A stretch of DNA of 64,000 nucleotides from assembly GCF_000690055.1 (NCBI RefSeq), contig NZ_JJNZ01000013.1, forward strand, positions 1 to 64,000, in the 5' to 3' direction. Shown in pieces: positions 57,501-64,000 of this stretch (its first letter is position 1; each line of letters begins with the position of its first letter). Made by a program: the position numbers and the translations under genes. The stretch comes from Pseudoalteromonas fuliginea. GTDB lineage: Bacteria; Pseudomonadota; Gammaproteobacteria; Enterobacterales; Alteromonadaceae. The notes under the pieces were generated by a model. That model had not been told where the DNA came from. It searched no databases and worked only from the letters and a program-made list of their open reading frames with translations.

Positions 57501-58608
57501 AATGGCACTGTTATTAGGAGATTTACGTGTTGAAGTGATAAAAGGACGCGGCCCAAGTGCAGGCCAAGATGAACCCTTTTTTGATTTAATTACTGATCTT
57601 GCCTTTAAAGAGGGCGGTTTAGCCGAGCACATTGAAGAAGTGCAGGCGATTAGTAAAAATGTTGTTGAAGATATTATTGATAACATTAATGGGATGAATT
57701 TTTGGGATAGAGAAGACGAGCTTGTTAAGCCGTTGCGTCAAAAATTACGCGAGCATTTTATTTTAAGTGATGTACCACAGCTTGAAGAACATGCTGAACT
57801 ACTCGCCACTGAAATTTTAAGTTTAGCTAAAAAGCGCGATCAAAAAATAAAAGAGTTTATTGATTTGCCTAGCATGAACAGCGATTCTCACATTGATTGG
57901 GAAAGTTTAAAAACCCATGTAAACGGCACCGATTTATACTTTGTTGAGGAATTGGCGAAACAAGTTCCTTATATCTCTATTGGCGAATTAAGAGTTAAAA
58001 CCGATATTGAATATGATGCGCCATACGAGTCTAATTATTTAGTCCCTGAAGGTTTTGCTCGTTATGGTATTCATAACGACAAGGTATTAAAAGGCTGTAC
58101 GGATTTAATACAGCTTTGTAATGAGCATTTGATCGTTGGTGAGAGCGTTGGTGTAGAGCATATTAAAGAGCTGGATGGTGAGCCAGTTAAACTTTTTTGG
58201 GCTATACGCAAAGCCGAGAAAGGCTCTACAGATATTACCTTAGAGTTAATTGCTGTTGTTTTTGCTGGCATTGGCATGTATCAAAGTGTTGAACTAATCG
58301 GCGTCAGATTGTGGGGGCTTTTACAATGGTCAGTTAAGACCATTGGCGGATACTTACCTGCGCTGAAAGAAAACAAAAATATTAGAGATCGTATAGAGCC
58401 TTATATTGGTGATTCCTTTAATATTTTGGAAACGAGTGATTCCATTGATAATAATCAACCTCCCGAAGAATCTATAAAAGTAGCTGTTAAAGAAGGTAAA
58501 GCACGAGCTAGGCTTCTAAGTGACGGAACTTATATATACACACCTGCTATTTGTTCTACAAAAGGAATAACAAAGTCAGTTAAAAAGATAGAAGGCAAAA
58601 ATGATTGA
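54583..58608 (+). CDS. hsdR: Type I restriction enzyme HsdR, extended
   Basis: DNA-translocating endonuclease of the complex, 1341 residues from a GTG at 54583 (AAGGAAA site). PD-(D/E)xK nuclease: Asp154 in RPDIVLF, Glu168-x-Lys170 in VIECK. SF2 motor: GSGKS (319-323), DEAH (447-450), FTGTP and later motifs with TGFDAP and QTIARVNRTY. After the helical C domain (ending ~1085) about 255 further residues follow, including a hydrophobic stretch (ELIAVVFAGIGMYQSVELIGV). Most HsdR proteins are 1000-1200 residues. It overlaps the next gene by eight bases. Confidence 0.93.
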   Translation: MSEYQFVEKPLLAQLKSLGWKVLDLGEGIPQDPATSLRDDFRETVIKALFVQAVYRLNLIAEGEHKGKPWLTDEQLNTIYDDFTRLGSDKLLAANQQFLTWLSDYKVDKNHVTGENNPRVTIINFDHWQANSLYAINQFRIDTPGSSKKQIRPDIVLFVNGLPLVVIECKLPDATSANPIYEGIEQLRRYADLREPAHSVNREGEPKLFYTNQLMISTCGEHAKYGTITSKQEHYFDWKLEEAEQRKLTAQQALVEGMLHPVQLLDITKNFTLFMGTAGKQVKVICRYQQYRAVNKIIARMHQGETGLERSGVVWHTQGSGKSLTMVFLVRKLRTDKALQQYKVLMVNDRRDLEDQLGNTAILTGEYITKITTLAQAKTELAKSSSNLNLVMMHKFREDAAKHLPPAVRKQLARLEDKGEYDAELDIQLFKPFDVINNDQRILILVDEAHRTQRGGKDKPSLSDNLMDAFPQATRIAFTGTPLIAEHHKEPTWKRFGIDQESAYIDKYKLKDAVSDGATLPIIYEGKTADSALENKSEFDRKFEDLFKERSDEELLEIRKKYGAEGDILEAEKRIKAITQDIVEHYTSRILPAGLKAQIVCSTRQAAIYYQDYFKLALDTLIVQKQQAATSDTEIEQLNLLKFVKTAVIISSGDNNESAAQLAVRQYSSEHNAIENFKRPIDFTEPDTGICILIVCDMLLTGFDAPIEQVMYIDKKVKEHNLLQTIARVNRTYPNKTHGFIVDYIGLTNALDDALKLYNSDDQADIRSELGSIEDEEPVLAQRYQRVLQLFIENKVKDIELLVTQQLDSERHYKIQTDAIDCLDDIRLREQFTVFYKKFLQSMDVIVPHPQADKYKIPMYQFARLQQLAKLRYRDDSLNFFGVGAKIRQLTNEHLISLGINPTIAPVDLLSDQFESNIKTRVVAEDKKSTASEMEHAIRKHLKVEMDSDPVFYKKMSDKLEEVIRKHAGNWEQMALLLGDLRVEVIKGRGPSAGQDEPFFDLITDLAFKEGGLAEHIEEVQAISKNVVEDIIDNINGMNFWDREDELVKPLRQKLREHFILSDVPQLEEHAELLATEILSLAKKRDQKIKEFIDLPSMNSDSHIDWESLKTHVNGTDLYFVEELAKQVPYISIGELRVKTDIEYDAPYESNYLVPEGFARYGIHNDKVLKGCTDLIQLCNEHLIVGESVGVEHIKELDGEPVKLFWAIRKAEKGSTDITLELIAVVFAGIGMYQSVELIGVRLWGLLQWSVKTIGGYLPALKENKNIRDRIEPYIGDSFNILETSDSIDNNQPPEESIKVAVKEGKARARLLSDGTYIYTPAICSTKGITKSVKKIEGKND

Positions 58609-59293
58609 AGCGCTTAAGTATAAAGATATAAATTACTCGTTAAAAAAGAGTGATCGCAAAACTATCAGCATTTTTATCGAGCGTGATGGTTCGGTGAACA
58701 TTTTAGCACCTGCACCTTACCAGTTAGAAAAAATAGAAGAAGTTATAGAAGCAAAACGCAGTTGGATTTACCGAAACCTTGCTGAATGGGAAGACTTAAA
58801 CCGTACTCAATTACAGCGTGAGTTTGTTAATGGTGAAGGCTTTATATATTTAGGTCGTAGTTATCGTTTAAGTCTTGAAGAAAACCAAGAAACAGATTTA
58901 CTGTTGAAACGCGGTCGGTTTTTATTAAGAAGAGATAAAATTCATAGAGGCACTGAGATTTTTAAAGCTTTTTATAAACAAAAAGGGCTTAAAAAAATTA
59001 AAGAACGCATAGCGTTATATGCTCCTAAAATTGGAGTGAAAGTTAATAATATAAAAGTACAAGAATTACAAAATCGCTGGGGTTCTTGTAGTGCTGAAGG
59101 TAATCTAAATTTTCATTGGAAATGCTTAATGGCACCCGTTTCAGTACTCGATTACATTGTTGTTCATGAACTTACGCATTTACAGCATAGAAACCATGAC
59201 AGCCACTTTTGGAATACTGTTGATAAAGTCATGCCGGATTATCACAAGCATATGAAATGGCTTAAACATAATGGTGCGGACATGAGTTTATAA
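58601..59293 (+). CDS. YgjP/DUF45-type zinc metallopeptidase
   Basis: 230 residues. The C-terminal part carries RWGSCSAEGNLNFHWKC and HELTHLQHRNHDSHFW: zinc ligands His189 and His193, Glu190 and His199 or His202. This is the WLM/DUF45 'YgjP' peptidase family. It starts inside the last codons of hsdR (ATGATTGA), so it is translated with the R-M operon. Homologous genes are often found next to type I R-M and other mobile systems. It may act on the R-M complex or be independently useful; no evidence in the sequence decides. Confidence 0.9.
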   Translation: MIEALKYKDINYSLKKSDRKTISIFIERDGSVNILAPAPYQLEKIEEVIEAKRSWIYRNLAEWEDLNRTQLQREFVNGEGFIYLGRSYRLSLEENQETDLLLKRGRFLLRRDKIHRGTEIFKAFYKQKGLKKIKERIALYAPKIGVKVNNIKVQELQNRWGSCSAEGNLNFHWKCLMAPVSVLDYIVVHELTHLQHRNHDSHFWNTVDKVMPDYHKHMKWLKHNGADMSL

Positions 59294-59337
59294 ACAAGTT
59301 TCTGTACTTAGTAGGTTTTAATTATAGGGCGGCTAGT

Positions 59338-60150
59338 TTGTTAAAAAATCTCGGAAAATCTATTTTTTGCTCACTTTTCATATCTACTAGTACTTTAGCT
59401 GGACTGGCTAAAGTTCAAGTAAATGGCTTTGACGTTGAATACGAGCTAGCAGGTAAAGGTAAACATACTATTTTACTTGAAGCGGGCGGTTCTGCTGGTT
59501 TAAGTGACTGGGTTCCGGTTTTTGAATCACTTACCAAGCACGCTAAAGTTATACGGTATTCTCGTATTGGTAATGGCGGTTCTGCACAAATAAAGAAAAA
59601 CTATAGCTCAGAAGAATATGCAGCTGAGGCTTTGTTATTACTCAAAACACTGAAAATAGAAGAGCCAGTTGTGTATGTTGCGCACTCTTATGGTGCTTAT
59701 ATTGCGCGTGTATTTGCTGCAACATACCCTAATAATATTAAAGCATTAATGTTAATTGAGCCTGCATCAGAGCACGATGTAGATATTATGCGCGCGATTG
59801 ACTTGCCTCGTGCTGAAAAAGAAATTGCTGCAATAAAGCTCGACGATATGAAAAATGGAATGTCAAATCAGTATTTAGATTTTTGGGCAAAACGCCCACT
59901 ATCTGATTATCCACAAATTGCTGACATACCCGTGACAGTAATTGCCTCAGTTAAAAAATATAAAAAGCCATCGGTATTATTTTTTACCGACAAAGCGCGT
60001 GAAATGTGGGGCGATTTACACTCAAAGTGGGCTAATGCATTTCCTCAAGGTGAAATAGTAATAACAGATAAAAGCTATCACTACCCGCAAAATGATGAGC
60101 CAGAAATGGTTGTAGCCCAAGTAGTTAAGTTACTTGAGCGCACTAAATAA
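59338..60150 (+). CDS. Secreted alpha/beta hydrolase
   Basis: 270 residues from a TTG start (59338) that supplies a signal peptide (LGKSIFCSLFISTSTLAG); no ATG lies close enough to be a better start. Alpha/beta-hydrolase features: HTILLEAGGSAGLSDWV, nucleophile AHSYGA (Ser about 121), LIEPASEHD and a late His in KSYHYPQNDEPEMV. The substrate is unknown. It is 44 bases after the metallopeptidase gene on the same strand, but its function is not related to restriction. Confidence 0.8.
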   Translation: MLKNLGKSIFCSLFISTSTLAGLAKVQVNGFDVEYELAGKGKHTILLEAGGSAGLSDWVPVFESLTKHAKVIRYSRIGNGGSAQIKKNYSSEEYAAEALLLLKTLKIEEPVVYVAHSYGAYIARVFAATYPNNIKALMLIEPASEHDVDIMRAIDLPRAEKEIAAIKLDDMKNGMSNQYLDFWAKRPLSDYPQIADIPVTVIASVKKYKKPSVLFFTDKAREMWGDLHSKWANAFPQGEIVITDKSYHYPQNDEPEMVVAQVVKLLERTK

Positions 60151-60338
60151 GGTGTGGGTTTGGTTGCGAATTATATAAATATCAATTGACGTAAATTAGT
60201 GGTTCGGCATTAGACTAAAGTCTATAGATTAATTTTCTTCACTTATTAGGTTTGTTTTAATCGTTTGTCGTTTTTGTGTTAATTCTCTAAAGTTCAGTTG
60301 TCGGCAACAAGCACGGCTTAACCAACAGGACTACGACC

Positions 60339-60746
60339 ATGAAACTTACTCTTATCAAAACTATCGCTCTTAGCTCACTACTTACATGTTCAGCTGCTGC
60401 AGTAGCTGATGCAAGTGATTACAAATTAATGGTTATTGAAGCTGCCACAGCGCCACAGCCACTTGAGCAATCATTTAACAGCTGTGCATTGAATGTTAAG
60501 TCAAAAAATTATGCAGAAGCTGAAACAATTTGTACACAAGCAATCGCGCTTTTAAAAGACGCAGATGGCCCTAAATTTAAAGTACGTCAACTTACATCGT
60601 TTGCATTAAGTAATCGTGGTGTTGCACGTTTAAAAGCGAACAACGACACTGCTGGCCTTGCTGATTTATACGAAGCAAACCAAATGTCTACAAGTACAAT
60701 GGTATCGCACAACTTAACTCGCGCTAAAGAAGATCTTTCTTTATAA
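60339..60746 (+). CDS. Small secreted TPR-like protein
   Basis: 135 residues with a signal peptide (about 1-25, ending AVADA). The mature part has two helix-turn-helix TPR-like units (CALNVKSKNYAEAETICTQAIALL and SNRGVARLKANNDTAGLADLYEANQ) with a Cys pair. It is probably periplasmic; function unknown. AGGA precedes the ATG, and a good terminator follows. Confidence 0.75.
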   Translation: MKLTLIKTIALSSLLTCSAAAVADASDYKLMVIEAATAPQPLEQSFNSCALNVKSKNYAEAETICTQAIALLKDADGPKFKVRQLTSFALSNRGVARLKANNDTAGLADLYEANQMSTSTMVSHNLTRAKEDLSL

Positions 60747-60797
60747 GATTTATTAATAAAGTGCTTACTAAAGCATGATATAAAATAGCGACAGTAC

Positions 60798-60837
60798 AAA
60801 AAAGCCATGTTAGGTTTACTCCTAACATGGCTTTTTT
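60798..60837 (+). terminator. Terminator after the TPR-like gene
   Basis: A long perfect stem (AAAAAAGCCATGTTAGG / CCTAACATGGCTTTTTT) with a six-base loop, about 50 bases after the gene. Confidence 0.93.
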
Positions 60838-60966
60838 GCGTTTTTCGGGTATTACCATACGAGATTGAATGATGCCTAAGTTAGATCAACACGCTCTAAA
60901 TTAAACCAATAAACATTGGCTATATTAGATATTTTACATGTAATAGACCACAGTTTTAGCATAGAT

Positions 60967-61115
60967 AAAAACCGAGTTTAACGCATTTACACTGTTTTTT
61001 AATTTGGCGTAAATACAAAACCACAGATAACGTATGTATTACGAAAACAATTGAAGGGCAATGGGTTAGAGATACTCGCCGAGAAGATGGAACAATGCGA
61101 ATAGTTTCTCCTTAA
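60967..61115 (+). pseudogene. Possible gene remnant (C-terminal codons only)
   Basis: A frame open from 60967 to a TAA at 61113-61115 reads a protein-like tail (IEGQWVRDTRREDGTMRIVSP) but has no start codon and a stop upstream. A separate terminator lies 110 bases downstream at 61224-61261, as if a gene had once ended here. Evidence is thin: it may be chance. The rest of the 60838-61459 gap shows nothing else coding. Confidence 0.2.
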
Positions 61116-61223
61116 AGTATGAATGTTAATTATTTATGCTAATTAACCTGAACTCTGGATAATAAATCTATCTCAAGCGGCTATTTTCAGCGCTTTGAAT
61201 AAAACGACAAAATGTTCAACATT

Positions 61224-61261
61224 AAAAACCACGTTAGGTTAATACCTACCGTGGTTTTTTT
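61224..61261. terminator. Terminator in the gap before the ferritin-like gene
   Basis: Stem AAAAACCACGTTAGGT / ACCTACCGTGGTTTTT with one mismatch, four-base loop and T run. It resembles the terminator at 60798-60837 in sequence (TTAGG / CCTA core). No complete gene lies directly before it. Confidence 0.8.
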
Positions 61262-61364
61262 ATTTTAACTAAAGGTGCTTATAAATCATGTGGTTATGTT
61301 ATTTTAATCTCAGCTGTAACGCATGTAATATTGGTGTAATAGTAAGATTTTATCCCGTACGCTA

Positions 61365-61398
61365 AAGTATTTTAGAAGGAACATATTTAGAAATACTT
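61365..61398 (+). promoter_or_regulatory. Inverted repeat upstream of the ferritin-like gene
   Basis: AAGTATTT (61365-61372) and AAATACTT (61391-61398) form a perfect eight-base inverted repeat with an 18-base spacer, 61 bases before the start codon. It may be an operator or RNA hairpin. It does not match the Fur box. Confidence 0.35.
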
Positions 61399-61459
61399 AA
61401 ATGATCCGTGTTTAAGTTTTTAGGGTGTTCGGGGTATTAATATCTAGGAGAAAACTACA

Positions 61460-63589
61460 ATGCAGCAAGAAGCAATAACTAAACTTAAAAACCGTAACAT
61501 TAGTCACCTCAAAGCCGATTTAGCGTGCGTAAAAGCAATAGCTCAAGCTGCTATAAATGTTGAGCTTTTCACTATTCCGCTTTATATGGTATCGCTTTAT
61601 TCTATTAAGGGAATGCATCAAATTAACAGTGCCGGAAGTAAACTTTACACTGGGCGCTGGTGGCCAGGCTCTGGTGCAACGGCCGCAACTAAGGAAAAAC
61701 CACGAACAACCAATGAAAATGTATTTAATAAGGTATACAGCGTTTTTATTGAAGAGATGTTGCATCTACAGTTAGCTTCTAATATGGCTAGCACGATAGG
61801 TGTCACGCCTATTTTTACAAGTAAAGCATTACAAAGCGACGATTATGGTTGGCATTGTTATAAAGCAAATTCAACATTAATACCGCATATTTTAGATTTT
61901 ACAGACTGGAAGGGCAAAGATCCTGATTTAAGTAAGTTAACGGTAGAGCTGAGGGCAATGAATGAGGCGCAGGTCGATCTTTTTTTATCGATTGAAGAAA
62001 AAGCTGAGCGTGGACATGAGATGTTATTTAACCCCCCAGTAAAGCGAAAAAACGGTGATGTGGGAACGAAGTATTTTGAAGCAGCGCCATTTAATTGGTT
62101 TACACCGAGTATGGGAGAAACTGATTTACCATTATTTGGCTCTATTGGTCATATGTACTTGTGTTATTGGGATTACTTAGAAATTACTTATTCTGATGGT
62201 AGCCATTTACTATCGCACTTAATTTCACCTGCAAAAGACAATGGTTTACAGCGAGATCAATTTAATAATACCCCGCCGAGAGAAGCTAAGCAGTATCCAG
62301 GTATTAAAACTGAAATAGAATGCACAACTCAAGATTTGAATAACGTAAAACTACAGCTCATTAATAATATTAATGCTATTACTGACCAAGGTGAAGGTGA
62401 TGATGTGGTTAAAACGATTATAGAGCGTTGGGTAACTGAGCCTTGGGCGGTTTCGTTTGAGAAAGCTCAAACAAAAAAAGCGGGTATGCTCAGTAGCGTG
62501 CAATCTAAGTTTCAGCCGAGTAAAGAGGGCTTAATTAAAGATTACCCAGGGTATGATGATCAAGGAAATCCTACAGCGGCTGCATCAGGTTCAGCTCAAG
62601 CGCGCTTTGACAATGGGGGGAAAGATCATTTTGAACTATTCGACGAAGTTAAAAGCTTAATAGCTAAAGATGATTATATTACCTGGGATGTATGGCATGA
62701 AAATAACCCAGATACACCTTGGAATGCTGCAATGCTAGGTATTGATGGTGCACCTCACCTACCTAAAACATCCGATATTGCAGCGGCTTTAAATCGATTA
62801 GGTTCACCAGCAGAAATAGATAATACGTTTACTATTTTTAGCTCTTCTGCTGTTGGTACCATTAAAGGGATTACAACATCACTGAACAAATATTGGGCTG
62901 ATCCTAAGTCACAATTTCCTTCGCCTGCGATGGGTGGCTCTGGAGATCGTGTTTCTATTTGTTGGGCTGTTACGGGCCGTTGTCCTGATCTAGTTACAGG
63001 CATTGAAAATCAAACAAAACAACAGTTGTATCATGCGTGTCAAGGTATGGCGATAGATGAAAGTAGTGGTGATGATAAGAATGTGTGTGCTGATAAATTG
63101 GCGTATCACAGCTGTAAAGGGTCGAACGAGTGTAAGACACAAGGTGGTTGTGGCTTTGTGCAAAGCGCAACGGGTGGCGGTAATTGCGGTAGTTCTGCGG
63201 CAGCAGGATTAAAAAGCGCGCCAGCAGATAATTTATGTGGCAGTTTGGGAGGTTGCGCTGTGCCTATTTCAGCATCACAACTTTACCCTGCACAAAGTGA
63301 TGCTAATTATGAAATGCAGTTATATAAATTTGGTGAAGCCCCACACTTTCATGCACAAGAAATACAATGGCCAGAATTAGTTGCAAGAGATATGTTACCT
63401 CCTACTGTTGTTGAAAAAAACTCTATGCCTTATCACCAAGGTGAAGCTGTTTACGATGTTGCATGGCGCAGCTACTGTGCTGCAAAAGGTTTGGTGAAAG
63501 TGCAAGGTAGTGGCCATAATAAATCCATTCATATTCCTTCATCGCCGGCACCATCTGATATTCGTTTGGTATTACCGCCTTCAACTTAA
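61460..63589 (+). CDS. Ferritin-like (VioB-type) protein with bufferin-like cysteine-rich segment
   Basis: 709 residues, TAGGAG site before ATG, no signal peptide. The N-terminal ~200 residues match the VioB/iminophenyl-pyruvate dimer synthase ferritin-like domain: INVELFTIPLY (Glu35), IEEMLHLQLASN (Glu99, His102) and SIEEKAERGHEML, i.e. a probable di-metal four-helix bundle. Residues 200-500 are unassigned. Residues 501-673 contain 11 Cys; the part ACQGMA...KNVCA...HSCKG, then NECKTQGGCG (527-564) resembles the CxGxA/NxCA/HSCxG pattern of bufferin-type MNIO substrates. An MNIO gene follows 110 bases downstream. Interpreting the Cys-rich part as substrate is inference. Confidence 0.75.
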   Translation: MQQEAITKLKNRNISHLKADLACVKAIAQAAINVELFTIPLYMVSLYSIKGMHQINSAGSKLYTGRWWPGSGATAATKEKPRTTNENVFNKVYSVFIEEMLHLQLASNMASTIGVTPIFTSKALQSDDYGWHCYKANSTLIPHILDFTDWKGKDPDLSKLTVELRAMNEAQVDLFLSIEEKAERGHEMLFNPPVKRKNGDVGTKYFEAAPFNWFTPSMGETDLPLFGSIGHMYLCYWDYLEITYSDGSHLLSHLISPAKDNGLQRDQFNNTPPREAKQYPGIKTEIECTTQDLNNVKLQLINNINAITDQGEGDDVVKTIIERWVTEPWAVSFEKAQTKKAGMLSSVQSKFQPSKEGLIKDYPGYDDQGNPTAAASGSAQARFDNGGKDHFELFDEVKSLIAKDDYITWDVWHENNPDTPWNAAMLGIDGAPHLPKTSDIAAALNRLGSPAEIDNTFTIFSSSAVGTIKGITTSLNKYWADPKSQFPSPAMGGSGDRVSICWAVTGRCPDLVTGIENQTKQQLYHACQGMAIDESSGDDKNVCADKLAYHSCKGSNECKTQGGCGFVQSATGGGNCGSSAAAGLKSAPADNLCGSLGGCAVPISASQLYPAQSDANYEMQLYKFGEAPHFHAQEIQWPELVARDMLPPTVVEKNSMPYHQGEAVYDVAWRSYCAAKGLVKVQGSGHNKSIHIPSSPAPSDIRLVLPPST

Positions 63590-63613
63590 GCGATTTTTTC
63601 AATAGCAAAATTA

Positions 63614-63676
63614 GTGTAATCAATTCAGTGCACCATTACACAGCTATAAACCGTAAGGCTCCTTTATGGGGGCTTT
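63614..63676 (+). other. Two hairpins between the ferritin-like and MNIO genes
   Basis: GTGTAAT (63614-63620) pairs with ATTACAC (63635-63641); then AAGGCTCC (63655-63662) pairs with GGGGGCTTT (63668-63676) with G-T pairs. T residues are few, so neither is a strong terminator. They may limit read-through and set the ratio of the two proteins. Confidence 0.45.
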
Positions 63677-63699
63677 ACTCATTTATAAGGACCAACATT

Positions 63700-64000
63700 T
63701 TGACGAAAAATATGCTTAATTTAGAGCCATTGGGATTTGGGGTTGGATTAAGAACACAGCATTTCCCTTATCTCATGAATGAAAAAGACTGGGGGATTGA
63801 TTGGTTTGAAATAATTAGTGAAAATTTTATTGATAATTATGGCTATGCTCGTCACGTATTAGAAGAAGTCCGTGCAAAAAAACCGATTGTAATGCACGGT
63901 GTGTCAATGAACATTGGCAGTACAGATCCCTTAAATCAGGTATACCTTGAAAAGCTAAAAAAACTTGCTCATGAAATCGAACCTGAATGGATTTCAGATC
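63700..64000 (+). CDS. DUF692 / MNIO-family enzyme, 5' part (cut by window end)
   Basis: 100 codons are visible before the window ends. The start is probably the TTG at 63700, eight bases after AAGGA; an ATG at 63712 is less well spaced. The sequence matches the start of multinuclear non-haem iron oxidases (DUF692; MbnB, TglH, BufB): GFGVGLRTQHFPYL (metal-binding His), IDWFEIISENFID (Glu, Asn), KPIVMHGVSMNIGSTDPLN (His) and LKKLAHEIEPEWISD. These enzymes oxidise cysteine in ribosomal peptides, usually with a partner protein. It follows the Cys-rich ferritin-like gene. Confidence 0.9.
   Translation, partial: MTKNMLNLEPLGFGVGLRTQHFPYLMNEKDWGIDWFEIISENFIDNYGYARHVLEEVRAKKPIVMHGVSMNIGSTDPLNQVYLEKLKKLAHEIEPEWISD

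Overview
The window is AT-rich chromosomal DNA from a marine gammaproteobacterium of the Alteromonadales, most likely Pseudoalteromonas. This rests on gene content and order (recN-nadK-grpE, dapB-carA-carB-greA), several sodium-coupled transporters, and close matches to E. coli housekeeping proteins; no 16S or tRNA gene is present to confirm it.

Layout. 1-8 kb: a diguanylate cyclase, SOS-controlled recN, nadK, an HrcA-like repressor and grpE (the last two behind good sigma-32 promoters), then a Bcr/CflA exporter. 8-13 kb: envelope functions (M48 lipoprotein protease, secreted hydrolase, Tsx-like porin, NhaC antiporter). 12.8-21.2 kb: dapB, carAB-greA, an S66 peptidase and FMN-riboswitch-controlled ribB. 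21-30 kb: nitroreductase, quinone-oxidoreductase-like gene with divergent LysR regulator, Tat-exported dienelactone hydrolase, and a two-gene RND efflux operon. 30-34 kb: YkgJ protein, TonB receptor and msrA, with arrays of palindromic repeats between. 34-39.5 kb: a compact mksF-mksE-mksB (MukBEF-like condensin) operon. 39.7-50 kb: NhaD, lysine-riboswitch-controlled lysC, a PPTase, a sodium symporter, ldhA, a glutathione peroxidase, a beta-hydroxyacid dehydrogenase, a second large repeat array and sbcB. 50.5-59.3 kb: a type I restriction-modification operon (hsdM-hsdS-hsdR plus a YgjP-type metallopeptidase). 59-64 kb: two small secreted-protein genes and, at the right edge, a ferritin-like/cysteine-rich protein followed by a DUF692 (MNIO) enzyme cut by the window end.

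Most novel signals. (1) The right-edge pair: a 709-residue protein joining a VioB-type ferritin-like domain to a bufferin-like cysteine-rich segment, beside an MNIO enzyme of the family that oxidises cysteines in ribosomal peptides; this looks like an unusual MNIO system with a fused substrate. (2) Three arrays of related 120-154 bp palindromic units, each lying between convergent genes. (3) Two copies of a MITE-like element, one inserted between the FMN riboswitch and ribB. (4) MksBEF without the MksG nuclease. (5) An HrcA-like gene that itself appears to be sigma-32 controlled. (6) HsdM and HsdR with long C-terminal extensions.
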